DNA of 37,005 bases from Helicobacteraceae bacterium (GTDB taxonomy: Bacteria; Campylobacterota; Campylobacteria; Campylobacterales; Sulfurimonadaceae). The translations under genes were made by a program, and so were the position numbers. The notes beneath the pieces were generated by a model. The model ran no database searches, was not told where the DNA came from, and saw nothing but the letters and a program-made list of their open reading frames with translations. Shown one piece after another: positions 16,216 through 24,332 of the stretch (its first letter is position 1; every line of letters begins with the position of its first letter). The stretch covers positions 1 to 37,005 of the forward strand of contig JALVUF010000027.1 in NCBI GenBank assembly GCA_027023805.1, given 5' to 3'.

Positions 16216-17936
16216 ATATTATCCTTTATACTTTTTAACCACATACTTTGATATGACGCTATTGTTATATCACCCGCTTCGTATGTCTTGTTATTTGCAA
16301 GGATATCATACAAAGGGTAAACTAAATCGTTAGAAAGACGTAGCTTTATATCATTATTTGTAAAATTATGTAATGCTAAAATAGATTGTTGTTTATCTTT
16401 TGCGTGTCTTAAAATAGCAAAAATACCACTATGAATATTTAAAAATTCAAACTCTCCAAACGGATTAAATGCCGTCTCATGTATCTTAATTGAAAGGAGC
16501 TTTTTGTAGACGGTAAAGATCATTTTTTCTATATGACCATCTTGCGATAATCTTTCTTGCAGATAGTCATAATTAAATTTTTGACGATTTATAGACCTGT
16601 TATTACCGGTCAAAGTCACACCTTCTGGATAATTATGCGAACCGACAAGCGAATGAAAATAGATACCGGGCACTCCCGGCATAGCTAACATTACGGCCTG
16701 GGTTACCAGCATTCTTTTAGCACGCAAAGTGATATTATCATCAGGATGACTGAGTATGTCGATATAACTACAATTAAGTTCGTACGGCTTTTCTCCCTCA
16801 TCTGTCTGTCTGTATGATACAAGTCCCCCATGATTTAATGTCGTCTCTATTAGCATCTCTACCTCTTTAGCAGTCAAGATCCCTTGAACCGAACGCAATC
16901 CACACCCGTCATGACTGGCAGTAAAATTAAAAAAACATACCTTGTCGCTAGGCAAAGTCAAAGATTGTGCCCAATTGGTCAATTTTTTAGTATCTGCTTG
17001 CAATATGGAGTATGCTAAAAGCGGTGGAAGCGCAAAATTATAAACCATTTGAGCCTCATCATCACCGCTGCCAAAATATGAGATATTTTCCTGATGAGGG
17101 ACATTTGTCTCAGTAATTATAATAATTTCAGGAGCCACTTCATGTAAAACTTCTCTAATTAACTGAACTAATTCATGTGTTTGTGGAAGATGAACGCAAG
17201 AGGTACCTATCTCTTTATATATAAAAGCAATTGCATCTAAACGTATAAGCGTTGCTCCGTTTTGTATATAATAAAACAGCGCATCTAGAACTTTTATCAA
17301 AACTTTATAGTTTTTATAGTTTAAATCGACTTGATCTTTACTAAAAGTTGTCCATATATTGTGTATCTTACCCTCTTTATCAACAAACTCGGATAGCAGG
17401 GGAGTTGCTCTTGGTCTTACCACCTTAGAGAGATCAGTTGTCGGATCTATCTCTATAAAAAAGTCTTTATACTCCGGATCTCCCGCAAGATATGCCTTAA
17501 ACCAATCAGAATACTGCGAAACATGGTTAATTACGCCATCTAACATCAATCTATACTCTTTGCTTATATCTTGTATTTCTCTCCAAGAACCCATTTTCGG
17601 ATCTACTTTACTGTAATTGACAATAGAAAACCCATCATCTGATGAATATGGATGAAAAGGAAGTATGTGAATGGAGTTGATAACACCTTTTACATGTACA
17701 TCTAAAAAACGCTTAAGTACGGCAAGCGGTGCTTCATTTAAATATTGTACCTGGTCGCCATAAGTTATTAATACAGAATCGATTTCGCTTAGATGATACG
17801 AGGCAGATACTACTTTCTGCTTATAATGCAAAATCAGTTTCGTAATATCGTCAAGCGCTTTTTTAGCAGTCTCTTTACCATATAAAAACTGTAGTCTTTC
17901 ATGTATAGTGCGCTCTTCATACTGCAAAGTCTTCAT
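16212..17936 (-). CDS. GH13_18 phosphorylase, probably glucosylglycerate phosphorylase
   Basis: A 574-aa alpha-amylase-family enzyme of the sucrose-phosphorylase subfamily. Counting from the upstream ATG, the nucleophile is Asp236 (LIRLDAIAF), the acid/base Glu278 (ITETNVPHQ), and the third acid is Asp345 in TASHDGCGLR. Plain sucrose phosphorylases are about 490-500 aa. This length and the neighbouring synthase, phosphatase and glycerate kinase fit glucosylglycerate phosphorylase (family known from Meiothermus silvanus and E. coli YcjM), which gives glucose-1-phosphate and glycerate. I start at ATG 17936, which has AAGGAG 8 nt upstream; the ATG at 17942 is only 2 nt from it. Sucrose or glucosylglycerol specificity is not excluded. 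Confidence 0.8.
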   Translation of the reverse strand: MKTLQYEERTIHERLQFLYGKETAKKALDDITKLILHYKQKVVSASYHLSEIDSVLITYGDQVQYLNEAPLAVLKRFLDVHVKGVINSIHILPFHPYSSDDGFSIVNYSKVDPKMGSWREIQDISKEYRLMLDGVINHVSQYSDWFKAYLAGDPEYKDFFIEIDPTTDLSKVVRPRATPLLSEFVDKEGKIHNIWTTFSKDQVDLNYKNYKVLIKVLDALFYYIQNGATLIRLDAIAFIYKEIGTSCVHLPQTHELVQLIREVLHEVAPEIIIITETNVPHQENISYFGSGDDEAQMVYNFALPPLLAYSILQADTKKLTNWAQSLTLPSDKVCFFNFTASHDGCGLRSVQGILTAKEVEMLIETTLNHGGLVSYRQTDEGEKPYELNCSYIDILSHPDDNITLRAKRMLVTQAVMLAMPGVPGIYFHSLVGSHNYPEGVTLTGNNRSINRQKFNYDYLQERLSQDGHIEKMIFTVYKKLLSIKIHETAFNPFGEFEFLNIHSGIFAILRHAKDKQQSILALHNFTNNDIKLRLSNDLVYPLYDILANNKTYEAGDITIASYQSMWLKSIKDNI

Positions 17937-17952
17937 AAACATATCTCCTTAA

Positions 17953-19164
17953 TTAGCTGTTATCTAATTGAACTTGTTGATAAAACTTCTCTGAGAATTC
18001 CGGTAACACCGATCGTACAGTACTCCATGAAGATAGCAACGGAACTCCCATAGGATCATCATAAAACTCAGAAGCTGCCTGCGCAATGGCATCTTGAAAT
18101 GTCTCAACTGCCAATATTTCATCTTCACGATTATAATCCAATGCATTTAATTTACTTAAAGCATTATATTTTGTAATTTCCAATCTTGCTTCTTGATAAT
18201 ATGTTGTTAAAATAGTTTTAAATGATGCATTTGAAAATATAACACCCTCTTGTGCAAGCGCGCGAAACATGGTTTTTGCTATATCGTTTGCCATTTTATA
18301 AACACCGTTATTGTCAGCTTGTGAGCCTAAGTCTTGATGCTTGTGTTCATAACTTTGCATGATTTCGGTTTGGCATATACGACGATTGGACGTGTTTTTA
18401 TATACCTCTGATAGTGTTGAGACTTCCAGTCCCCATGCAGGGGATATTGCTATACCCCTGCTAAGGGATCTGATAAATGAAAACTCACCTGATAGGGCAT
18501 ATCGAAAACTATCCATATAGTCTATATATTTATTTCTACCGAAAGTAAGAGCGAGAGCTTTAAGTAACGGCGTATAAAAGAGTCTTGTAACTCTGCCGTG
18601 AAGCTTGTTGTTTACTCTTGAATAATACCCTTTATTAAACTCATAATCTAGTGCCGGATGCACTATAGGATAAAACAGGCGCGCAACTATCTCTCTGCTA
18701 TAATTTACGATATCACAATCATGCAGAGCAAACGCTTCATTTTCCTGGTCTATTAGCCCATATCCCATCATAGACCAGACATTACGCCCTTTTCCAGGTG
18801 TGTCTAAGCCACAAAATCCCGCTTTTGTCAATTCCTCATATACACTCTGCATTCTATCGCCGTCGTTCCACAAAATATCAACTTGACATTTTAAAATGCT
18901 CATACGTTTTTTTACTTCTAAAAACTGCTCTTTATTGGCTTTATCAAGTCCTAAAATAATTTTGTGTAGATAAGCGACATCTTTTAATTCGTTAATTATC
19001 GTATCCATAGCCGGGGTCTCAAACTCAGAATACAGAGCAGGTAGCATCAAAACCATCTTGACACGTTTGCCAAACTTCTGCAATTCAGCCTCAATACTTT
19101 GCAATGGTCTCTCACCTACGTTTTGTAATGTGCTAATTACACCGTTTTGAAAAAAATCTGCCAT
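17953..19164 (-). CDS. gpgS: Glucosyl-3-phosphoglycerate synthase-like glycosyltransferase
   Basis: A 403-aa GT-A enzyme. The metal-binding DxD is Asp149-Cys-Asp151 in ALHDCDIVNY, preceded by the donor loop GKGRNVW (124-130). A later AWGLEVSTLSEVY segment and YEHKHQDLG match the GT81 pattern (WGxExxL, then a downstream His). The reaction expected is UDP-glucose plus 3-phosphoglycerate to glucosyl-3-phosphoglycerate. It is longer than actinobacterial GpgS (about 320 aa) and nearer the Persephonella-type enzymes. A good ribosome site (AAAGGAG, 6 nt) precedes ATG. It sits between glycerate kinase and the phosphorylase with gaps of 23 and 10-16 bp. A mannosyl donor cannot be excluded by eye. Confidence 0.8.
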   Translation of the reverse strand: MADFFQNGVISTLQNVGERPLQSIEAELQKFGKRVKMVLMLPALYSEFETPAMDTIINELKDVAYLHKIILGLDKANKEQFLEVKKRMSILKCQVDILWNDGDRMQSVYEELTKAGFCGLDTPGKGRNVWSMMGYGLIDQENEAFALHDCDIVNYSREIVARLFYPIVHPALDYEFNKGYYSRVNNKLHGRVTRLFYTPLLKALALTFGRNKYIDYMDSFRYALSGEFSFIRSLSRGIAISPAWGLEVSTLSEVYKNTSNRRICQTEIMQSYEHKHQDLGSQADNNGVYKMANDIAKTMFRALAQEGVIFSNASFKTILTTYYQEARLEITKYNALSKLNALDYNREDEILAVETFQDAIAQAASEFYDDPMGVPLLSSWSTVRSVLPEFSEKFYQQVQLDNS

Positions 19165-19187
19165 CTAATCTCCTTTATTTAAATTAA

Positions 19188-20465
19188 CTATAGTACAGGC
19201 GTACAACTATTTTTAAGTAAAATTGCAATATCAGTTACATTAGTACCGCTATCTCCCGTCACAATAAGCCCGTCTATCTGTTTTAAAGCCTCATAACTGT
19301 TGAAATTCTCAAGATAAAGATTTATGCTTTTGCTGCTGATATCTAAGCAATCATGCCAATCAACAACACCTCCGGCGGCATCACTGTTGCCGTCTATGCC
19401 ATCTGTCCCCGCACTTAAAAAAGTTATATCAAGATTGTTGTTGCATATATATTTTAACATCAGTAGCGCTAAATGCTGGTTGCGACCTCCTATACCGGAT
19501 TTTTTTACAAAAATAGTGCATTCTCCACCAAAAATCAAACAATTGGCATTACAATCTGCCAGATATTTAAGCATTTTTGAGTGCACTATCTGCACATCTG
19601 TAGTCATAGACTCTGATATTATCATAGAGTCTAAGTTGTTCTTTTTTGCTTGTTCATCTGCTGCTTGTAATGCCTGTTTATTCGATGCCAATATGAAATG
19701 CGGTATCTTTGTATCGTCTAGGTTTTGTATATCATTATGACCTAAAGCATCAATAATACTTTGAGGCATAAGATGATATATACCTGCTTGCTTTAAAATT
19801 TCTACAGCATCTTTGCATGTAGAATCATCTTTATATAACGGTGCAGACCCGATAGAAGATATATCATCGCCTATAACATCTGAAAGCACAAGCACAATGC
19901 CTGTTGCTTTAGTAAAGCTAGATAATTTACCGCCTTTAATTTGTGAAAGATGTTTTCTGACGGTATTAATATCTTGTATTTTTAAACTATGCTTCAGCAT
20001 AAATTTGTTACATATCTGCAAATCTTCCAAAGCAATACCTTCTTTTGGTATCTCTATGAGTGATGAGCTTCCTCCTGAGAGCAGATAAATATAAAGATCG
20101 TTTCTACCACACTGACTTATTTTTGATATAAGTTTTTTAGCACAGTCTATACTTTGTTGTGTTAAAATCGGATGCGAAGCTTTGCAAACTTTGGTATATG
20201 AAAGTTTATCCGAATCTTGATTACTCACAACCAGTCCGCTTGCAATCCTCTTACCCAGTATCTTTTCCATCTCAAGAGCCATAGCAACAGAAGCTTTACC
20301 TGAGCCAAAGAGATAAATGTTGTCATAGTCTAAAAGGTTATAGCTAGTATCTTGAATTTTTAATATATCGTTATTTAAAACACAGTACTTAGGTATAAAA
20401 ACCTCAGGCAATGACATCTTTACCGCGTATTTATAAATATCAATCAATAACTGTTTATTTGACAT
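19188..20465 (-). CDS. Glycerate 2-kinase (GckA/TtuD, MOFRL family)
   Basis: A 425-aa kinase of the DUF4147/MOFRL family. Markers are YLFGSGKASVAMA, LLSGGSSSLIEIP, NTVRKHLSQIKGGKL and LSDVIGDD in the N-terminal domain. The C-terminal MOFRL domain has FGGECTIFVKKSGIGGRNQ and SAGTDGIDGNSDAAGG. The family phosphorylates D-glycerate, usually at C2. Here it would return the glycerate freed from glucosylglycerate to glycolysis as 2-phosphoglycerate. Its ATG at 20465 overlaps the end of the phosphatase gene by 11 bp. An alternative role in glyoxylate or serine-cycle glycerate salvage is possible, but the context favours solute recycling. Confidence 0.88.
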   Translation of the reverse strand: MSNKQLLIDIYKYAVKMSLPEVFIPKYCVLNNDILKIQDTSYNLLDYDNIYLFGSGKASVAMALEMEKILGKRIASGLVVSNQDSDKLSYTKVCKASHPILTQQSIDCAKKLISKISQCGRNDLYIYLLSGGSSSLIEIPKEGIALEDLQICNKFMLKHSLKIQDINTVRKHLSQIKGGKLSSFTKATGIVLVLSDVIGDDISSIGSAPLYKDDSTCKDAVEILKQAGIYHLMPQSIIDALGHNDIQNLDDTKIPHFILASNKQALQAADEQAKKNNLDSMIISESMTTDVQIVHSKMLKYLADCNANCLIFGGECTIFVKKSGIGGRNQHLALLMLKYICNNNLDITFLSAGTDGIDGNSDAAGGVVDWHDCLDISSKSINLYLENFNSYEALKQIDGLIVTGDSGTNVTDIAILLKNSCTPVL

Positions 20466-21258
20466 GAAATATATCCTTTATCGCCTGATTCCACCCTTTG
20501 GCTCCGGGATACTTCGCAAAAAGAACTTTTTTATTCTTTTGTATATCCAAAAAACTGCCATCATGACGAGGCATAACAACTCCTATATCGGCTTGTTGTA
20601 TCATCTTGATATCATTTTGGCTATCACCCAAAGCTACTGTTTTTATAGGCTTATTATAATGACTCCTATATATTTTAGACAATTTTTGCATTGCAACAGC
20701 TTTATTTTGATCTTTTGATATAAGATGAAAAAAACGACCGCCTTTAACAATATCAAAGCCTGCTTTTTGTGCTTCTAACCTCAATTTTGGAATTAAAGTT
20801 GTATCTTTTATGATAAACGGTTCTGTAAAATGTCGCTGCATTGCATTATTGGCAGATGTTTTATCTAAATTTGTCAAACTCATAACCTCATCATGTTTCA
20901 TATCACCAAAGCCATGAACAAGGTAGTGCTTCTTCATCTTGTTTAAAAAATCTCTTAACTGCATATAACTTGAACCACTAGAGATTTTCAGCCACCCGTT
21001 GCCGGCTTGATTTGATCCATTTAACGGATGATTGGGAGGGATAAAAATACCGCCACCGTTTTCAACTATAAACGGAGCCTCAAGCCTCATCTCCTTTTGT
21101 AGCCGTAAAACCTCAGAAAATGTTTTACTTGTAGTTAAAATTAGCGGTATATTGCTACCCTTCAAATGATCAATAGCCTCTTTTGCATCTTGAAAACTAT
21201 AATCATTATGATTTAATAAAGTCCCGTCTAAATCACTAAATACCAAATGTTTGTGCAT
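20455..21258 (-). CDS. gpgP: HAD-IIB phosphatase, glucosyl(mannosyl)-3-phosphoglycerate phosphatase type
   Basis: A 267-aa haloacid-dehalogenase phosphatase. The catalytic motif FSDLDGTLL has nucleophile Asp9 and acid/base Asp11. TTSKT supplies motif II, and ALGDSQNDIKMI supplies motif IV. A type IIB cap lies between (FIVENGGGIFIP and the RLEAQKAGFDIVKGGRFFHL cap end), as in mannosyl-3-phosphoglycerate phosphatases. It should dephosphorylate the synthase product to glucosylglycerate in the cytoplasm. It is the first gene of the minus-strand operon; GAGGTGG precedes ATG at 21258. It shares its upstream region with the divergent cold-shock gene. The sugar (glucose or mannose) is inferred from neighbours. 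Confidence 0.85.
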   Translation of the reverse strand: MHKHLVFSDLDGTLLNHNDYSFQDAKEAIDHLKGSNIPLILTTSKTFSEVLRLQKEMRLEAPFIVENGGGIFIPPNHPLNGSNQAGNGWLKISSGSSYMQLRDFLNKMKKHYLVHGFGDMKHDEVMSLTNLDKTSANNAMQRHFTEPFIIKDTTLIPKLRLEAQKAGFDIVKGGRFFHLISKDQNKAVAMQKLSKIYRSHYNKPIKTVALGDSQNDIKMIQQADIGVVMPRHDGSFLDIQKNKKVLFAKYPGAKGWNQAIKDIFHVK

Positions 21259-21335
21259 ACCACCTCTTTTTTCTTATATAATGATAACACAATCCAATTA
21301 TTTTACATGTACAATAATTAACCAATCATAAAAGC

Positions 21336-21364
21336 TTGCTTTTTGAATCTTTTTAAGCTATACT
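21336..21364 (+). promoter_or_regulatory. Promoter of the cold-shock gene
   Basis: TTGCTT (21336-21341), a 17-bp spacer and TATACT (21359-21364) form a sigma-70-type promoter. Transcription would begin near 21371, leaving a leader of about 136 nt before the csp ATG. Confidence 0.6.
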
Positions 21365-21370
21365 TCTGCT

Positions 21371-21398
21371 AATGAAAGATGGTTCGAATTTCATCTTT
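21371..21398 (+). promoter_or_regulatory. Two mutually exclusive hairpins at the 5' end of the csp leader
   Basis: ATGAAA (21372-21377) can pair with TTTCAT (21389-21394), or AAAGATG (21375-21381) can pair with CATCTTT (21392-21398). The arms overlap, so only one hairpin can form at a time. This resembles a temperature-sensing leader, but no such function is shown here. Confidence 0.4.
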
Positions 21399-21506
21399 GG
21401 TTTGTTTTATATTGCCTATAGCAGTACGATTACACCCTTAGTGAGTTTCATAATTATATTTTCAACCACTATTTAGGTAGTGTATTTTTTAAAAAAAGGT
21501 ATTGCG

Positions 21507-21725
21507 ATGGCAGAACTAATCAACGGAACGGTAAAATGGTTTAATAGTGACAAAGGTTACGGATTTATAGAGCAGGAAAATGGGGGTAAAGATGTATTTG
21601 TACATTTTCGCCAAATTAACAATCCTGGTTATGGTCGTGTTTCATTAGATGAAGGTCAAAAGGTTACTTTTGAGGTTGGTCAAGGTGAAAAAGGTCCCCA
21701 AGCAGAGAACGTAACTCCTCTATAA
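21507..21725 (+). CDS. Cold-shock domain protein
   Basis: A 72-aa CspA-family RNA chaperone. It has both RNA-binding motifs, KGYGFI (RNP1) and DVFVHF (RNP2), and the closing GPQAENV segment. Such proteins bind single-stranded RNA or DNA and melt structures in the cytoplasm. I use ATG at 21507 (AAAGG upstream) and not the in-frame GTG at 21480, because it gives the standard family length. The leader is long, about 136 nt, as in cspA of other bacteria, and a terminator hairpin follows the gene at once, so it is monocistronic. Confidence 0.95.
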   Translation: MAELINGTVKWFNSDKGYGFIEQENGGKDVFVHFRQINNPGYGRVSLDEGQKVTFEVGQGEKGPQAENVTPL

Positions 21726-21734
21726 TCAATTTGG

Positions 21735-21775
21735 CAAAAGCGGTTTAATATCGCTTTTGTTCCTATTTTCTTCTC
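21735..21775 (+). terminator. Terminator of the cold-shock gene
   Basis: CAAAAGCG (21735-21742) pairs perfectly with CGCTTTTG (21752-21759) across a 9-nt loop. A T-rich tail follows (TTCCTATTTTCTTC). It begins 10 bp after the csp stop. Confidence 0.7.
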
Positions 21776-21871
21776 TCAATTTTTTATATCTTTGCTTAAT
21801 AGCATTAATCAATATATCTTGATATATAAATTTAATTTAGTTATACTTATGCCAAAAAAGGCTATTTAGAT

Positions 21872-23131
21872 ATGTTTCTTGCCGGTTTAATCTTCTTTAT
21901 AACTCTTATTTTTATTATTTGGCAGCCAAAAGGCCTGCAAATAGGAACAACTGCCGTCATCGGTGCAATTGTTGCTCTTACTTTAGGAGTCGTAAGCATT
22001 CATGACGTTTTTACGGTTATACATATAGTGTGGGATGCCACACTTTCATTCATCGGTATTATTATCTTATCAATGACCCTTGATAAGATAGGCTTTTTTG
22101 AGTGGTGTGCTATTAAGATGGCAAAATTTAGTCGTGGCAATGGCAATCTTATGTTTATTTACTCACTCTTACTTGGCAGTTTTGTAGCAGCTATGTTTGC
22201 AAATGACGGTGCGGCACTCATACTTACTCCGATACTGCTTTCTAAGATGAAACTATTAAAATTAAATACAAAAACAGTGATTGCTTTTTTACTAGCAGGA
22301 GGTTTTATAAGCGACAGCACCTCTTTGCCATTTGTATTTTCCAATCTAACCAACATAGTAACGGTAAAATACTTCAATATCGGCTTTGCCCATTATCTTA
22401 CTCACATGTTCATACCTTATCTTATAAGCATACTGGTCTCCATTGCCTTTTTATGGTTGTTTTTACATAAGGATATTCCCGCAAAAGTAAATTTACATCT
22501 GCTAAAAGATGAAAACAGTGTTTTAAAAAGCAGAGTGCTGTTTAACTTTAGCTGGATATTTTTACTAATTTTATTTGCGGGATATTTTATTGGAGACTAT
22601 TACAATCTGCCAATTTGCATTTTCGCACTAGGTGGAGGAATTGTTTTTTTGATAATTGCCAGCCTTAGCGGTCATGTAAAAGCGTGGCTGACCATTAAAA
22701 CAGCTCCCTGGCAGATCGTATGGTTTAGTATAGGCTTATATGTAGTAGTGTATGGATTAAAAAATGCCGGTTTAACAGATTTTCTCTCCAACGTTATAGC
22801 TCATTTAGAGCAATACGGAAATTTTATAGCCATCATAGGCACCGGTTTTATCTCTGCAGTACTTAGCGCTATTATGAACAATATGCCAACTATTATGATT
22901 ATGGATATAGCTCTAAACAACATACACCACCCTGCCTTAATCTATGCAAATATCATCGGATGCAACCTTGGACCAAAAATGACACCTTTTGGCTCATTAG
23001 CAACACTCTTGTGGCTGCATGTACTCTCAAAAAAAGGTGTTAAAATTAGTTTCTGGCAATACAGTAAGTTTGGGCTATTGATAACCCCGCCTGTTTTATT
23101 TATCGTTTTACTGTCATTAATAATCAAATAA
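21872..23131 (+). CDS. arsB: ArsB-type arsenite efflux permease
   Basis: A 419-aa inner-membrane protein with about 11-12 hydrophobic helices. It resembles E. coli ArsB along its whole length: FIIWQPKGLQIG at the start, GFFEWCAIKMAKF, ALFANDGAALILTP-like FANDGAALILTPI, GFISDSTSLPFVFSNLTNIV, PWQIVWFSIGLYVVVYGL, MNNMPTIMIM and GCNLGPKMTPFGSLATLLWLHVLS. It should export arsenite or antimonite using the proton gradient. No arsR, arsC or arsA is nearby, so it stands alone and its control is unclear. ATG at 21872. A phosphate- or other anion-exporting role in the wider ion-transporter superfamily is less likely. Confidence 0.9.
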   Translation: MFLAGLIFFITLIFIIWQPKGLQIGTTAVIGAIVALTLGVVSIHDVFTVIHIVWDATLSFIGIIILSMTLDKIGFFEWCAIKMAKFSRGNGNLMFIYSLLLGSFVAAMFANDGAALILTPILLSKMKLLKLNTKTVIAFLLAGGFISDSTSLPFVFSNLTNIVTVKYFNIGFAHYLTHMFIPYLISILVSIAFLWLFLHKDIPAKVNLHLLKDENSVLKSRVLFNFSWIFLLILFAGYFIGDYYNLPICIFALGGGIVFLIIASLSGHVKAWLTIKTAPWQIVWFSIGLYVVVYGLKNAGLTDFLSNVIAHLEQYGNFIAIIGTGFISAVLSAIMNNMPTIMIMDIALNNIHHPALIYANIIGCNLGPKMTPFGSLATLLWLHVLSKKGVKISFWQYSKFGLLITPPVLFIVLLSLIIK

Positions 23132-23205
23132 AATATATTTTTGATACAATAGACCTTTTTTTGAGCTGATGTATGCTAAAATAGTAAAAAAATAGGATTA
23201 TTTTT

Positions 23206-23433
23206 ATGGAAGATATTAGTGTATTGCGGATATTAGATGAAAAGATTTCACAATTGCTTGCAAACTATAAAAAACAGCAAGAAGAGCTAGGCATGTTACA
23301 ACAAGAGATAGTTGCATTGCAGGCACAAAACTCATTAAAAGACCAAGAAATTCAAAAATTAAATGATGAAAACATGAAAAAAGATATTGAAATTGAAAAT
23401 ATTGTCAATAAAATAGAAGCGCTGTTGAGTTAA
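23206..23433 (+). CDS. Small coiled-coil protein, ZapB-like in layout
   Basis: A 75-aa acidic protein that is almost entirely a coiled coil, with heptad-spaced Leu/Ile from LRILDEKISQLL to the end. I do not recognise a named family with certainty. A short coiled-coil gene directly upstream of a ZapA-like gene is a known arrangement for division-ring accessory proteins, and the next gene starts 7 bp on. Function is therefore a guess from context: cell division. ATG at 23206, with AGGAT upstream. Confidence 0.6.
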   Translation: MEDISVLRILDEKISQLLANYKKQQEELGMLQQEIVALQAQNSLKDQEIQKLNDENMKKDIEIENIVNKIEALLS

Positions 23434-23440
23434 CCAAAAG

Positions 23441-23659
23441 ATGCTTACACAGATATCAATAACTATCAACAATAAACATTTTGCGTTATCACTAGAAAAA
23501 GATTTTGCAAATTTTCTACAAGATACTTTAACAAAAGATTTGAATATAGATGGAAATAATGATATCAAACATATACTTCAAGCATACATAAGAGCTAAAT
23601 ATGACCTATATATATACGAAACCAAGTGTGGCGAACTCATTGAAAAACTAGATACATAA
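23441..23659 (+). CDS. Small hypothetical protein, possibly ZapA-like
   Basis: A 72-aa protein. A short beta-like start (QISITINNKHFALSL) is followed by helices (DFANFLQDTLTKDL, IKHILQAYIRAKYDLYIYE), the layout of ZapA, an FtsZ-ring stabiliser. Sequence identity to ZapA is not evident by eye, so the call rests on size, layout and the preceding coiled-coil gene. It ends 52 bp before tRNA-Arg and is the last core protein gene before the accessory region. Confidence 0.5.
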   Translation: MLTQISITINNKHFALSLEKDFANFLQDTLTKDLNIDGNNDIKHILQAYIRAKYDLYIYETKCGELIEKLDT

Positions 23660-23711
23660 TCTTTTTGTAAGTTAAATTAGCTATAATTTCACCCTCTTTT
23701 ATAAAGATTAT

Positions 23712-23788
23712 GCGCTCGTAGCTCAGCTGGATAGAGCATTGGTTTGCGGTACCAAAGGTCACAGGTTCGACTCCTGTCGGGCGCACCA
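23712..23788 (+). tRNA. tRNA-Arg, anticodon GCG
   Basis: A complete 77-nt tRNA with encoded CCA. The acceptor stem GCGCTCG pairs with CGGGCGC, the D stem GCTC with GAGC, the anticodon stem TTGGT with ACCAA around the loop TTGCGGT, and the T arm CAGGTTCGACTCCTG is intact. The loop gives anticodon GCG, so it reads CGC/CGU arginine codons. TATAAT at 23682-23687 is a likely promoter element. It marks the border between core genome and accessory DNA. Confidence 0.95.
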
Positions 23789-23856
23789 TTAATAAACCCC
23801 CTAAATAACGAAGTTTCAAAGATAATTTAAAATCAAAAAACAACTTAAGAATTCTA

Positions 23857-23879
23857 TGGGACATACTCTGGGACATACT
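23857..23879. repeat. Tandem 11-bp repeat TGGGACATACT beside tRNA-Arg
   Basis: TGGGACATACT occurs at 23857-23867 and 23869-23879, a 12-bp period, 69 bp after the tRNA. Such repeats near tRNA ends can be arm-type integrase sites. No matching copy was found near the recombinase gene. Confidence 0.4.
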
Positions 23880-23906
23880 TATATTATTTCATTTACAAAA
23901 AAATGA

Positions 23907-23960
23907 TATAATACTTTTAGCGGTCTACTAGGTGCTATTAATTATCTAGTAGCCTGCAAA
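23907..23960 (+). promoter_or_regulatory. TATAAT box followed by a strong 5' hairpin: possible small RNA or leader start
   Basis: TATAAT (23907-23912) is followed after a few bases by a hairpin: CTACTAG (23925-23931) with CTAGTAG (23946-23952). The stem extends outward through GCGG/CTGC and TT/AA with two mismatches (23917-23960). A transcript starting near 23919 would begin inside this stem. No -35 box is clear and no terminator was found. Confidence 0.4.
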
Positions 23961-24290
23961 CAGCATATGATAATGTCAGAGATAAGCTTCACAAGGAGCG
24001 AAAAGTCATTATAAATTATCTCGACAAGATACAAGCAAGTAAATGACAAATTACTGTCTTGCTGAAGATAAAGTCAAAAAGTGCCGTATCGTGCAACAAG
24101 CCTTTTAATTTGTTGCAGCATTCACAGTAAATGTAAGATACTTAAGAGTTGTTAGCTATCATTGATTTATATACATTTGTTAAAATCAATATACAAAGCT
24201 TTTTACTTGATTAGGAGAAAGCAAAGACAACACACTCGGTTGTTGAGAGAAATCTTGAAGAAAATCGACAATAAGAATTAAGGAGTAACC

Positions 24291-24332
24291 ATGGTAAAAA
24301 CTACTTATAAAAAAGGGACCATGATAGCTTAG
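24291..24332 (+). pseudogene. Truncated gene start (13 codons) with strong ribosome site
   Basis: AAGGAG at a good distance precedes ATG GTA AAA, giving MVKTTYKKGTMIA and then TAG. A gene this short with such a start looks like the surviving 5' end of a longer gene. Just downstream, a palindrome (24337-24351) and CTGTTGCACAAAC, which resembles some insertion-sequence ends, may mark the break. A leader peptide is the alternative. Confidence 0.3.

Noticed and set aside
16212-17942. Plain sucrose phosphorylase
   Set aside because: Longer than that enzyme and surrounded by glucosylglycerate genes; kept as an alternative only.
23637-23876. A 79-aa minus-strand reading frame containing PTGVEPVTFGTANQ
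   Set aside because: It is the antisense of tRNA-Arg and recurs as a false ORF in many genomes.
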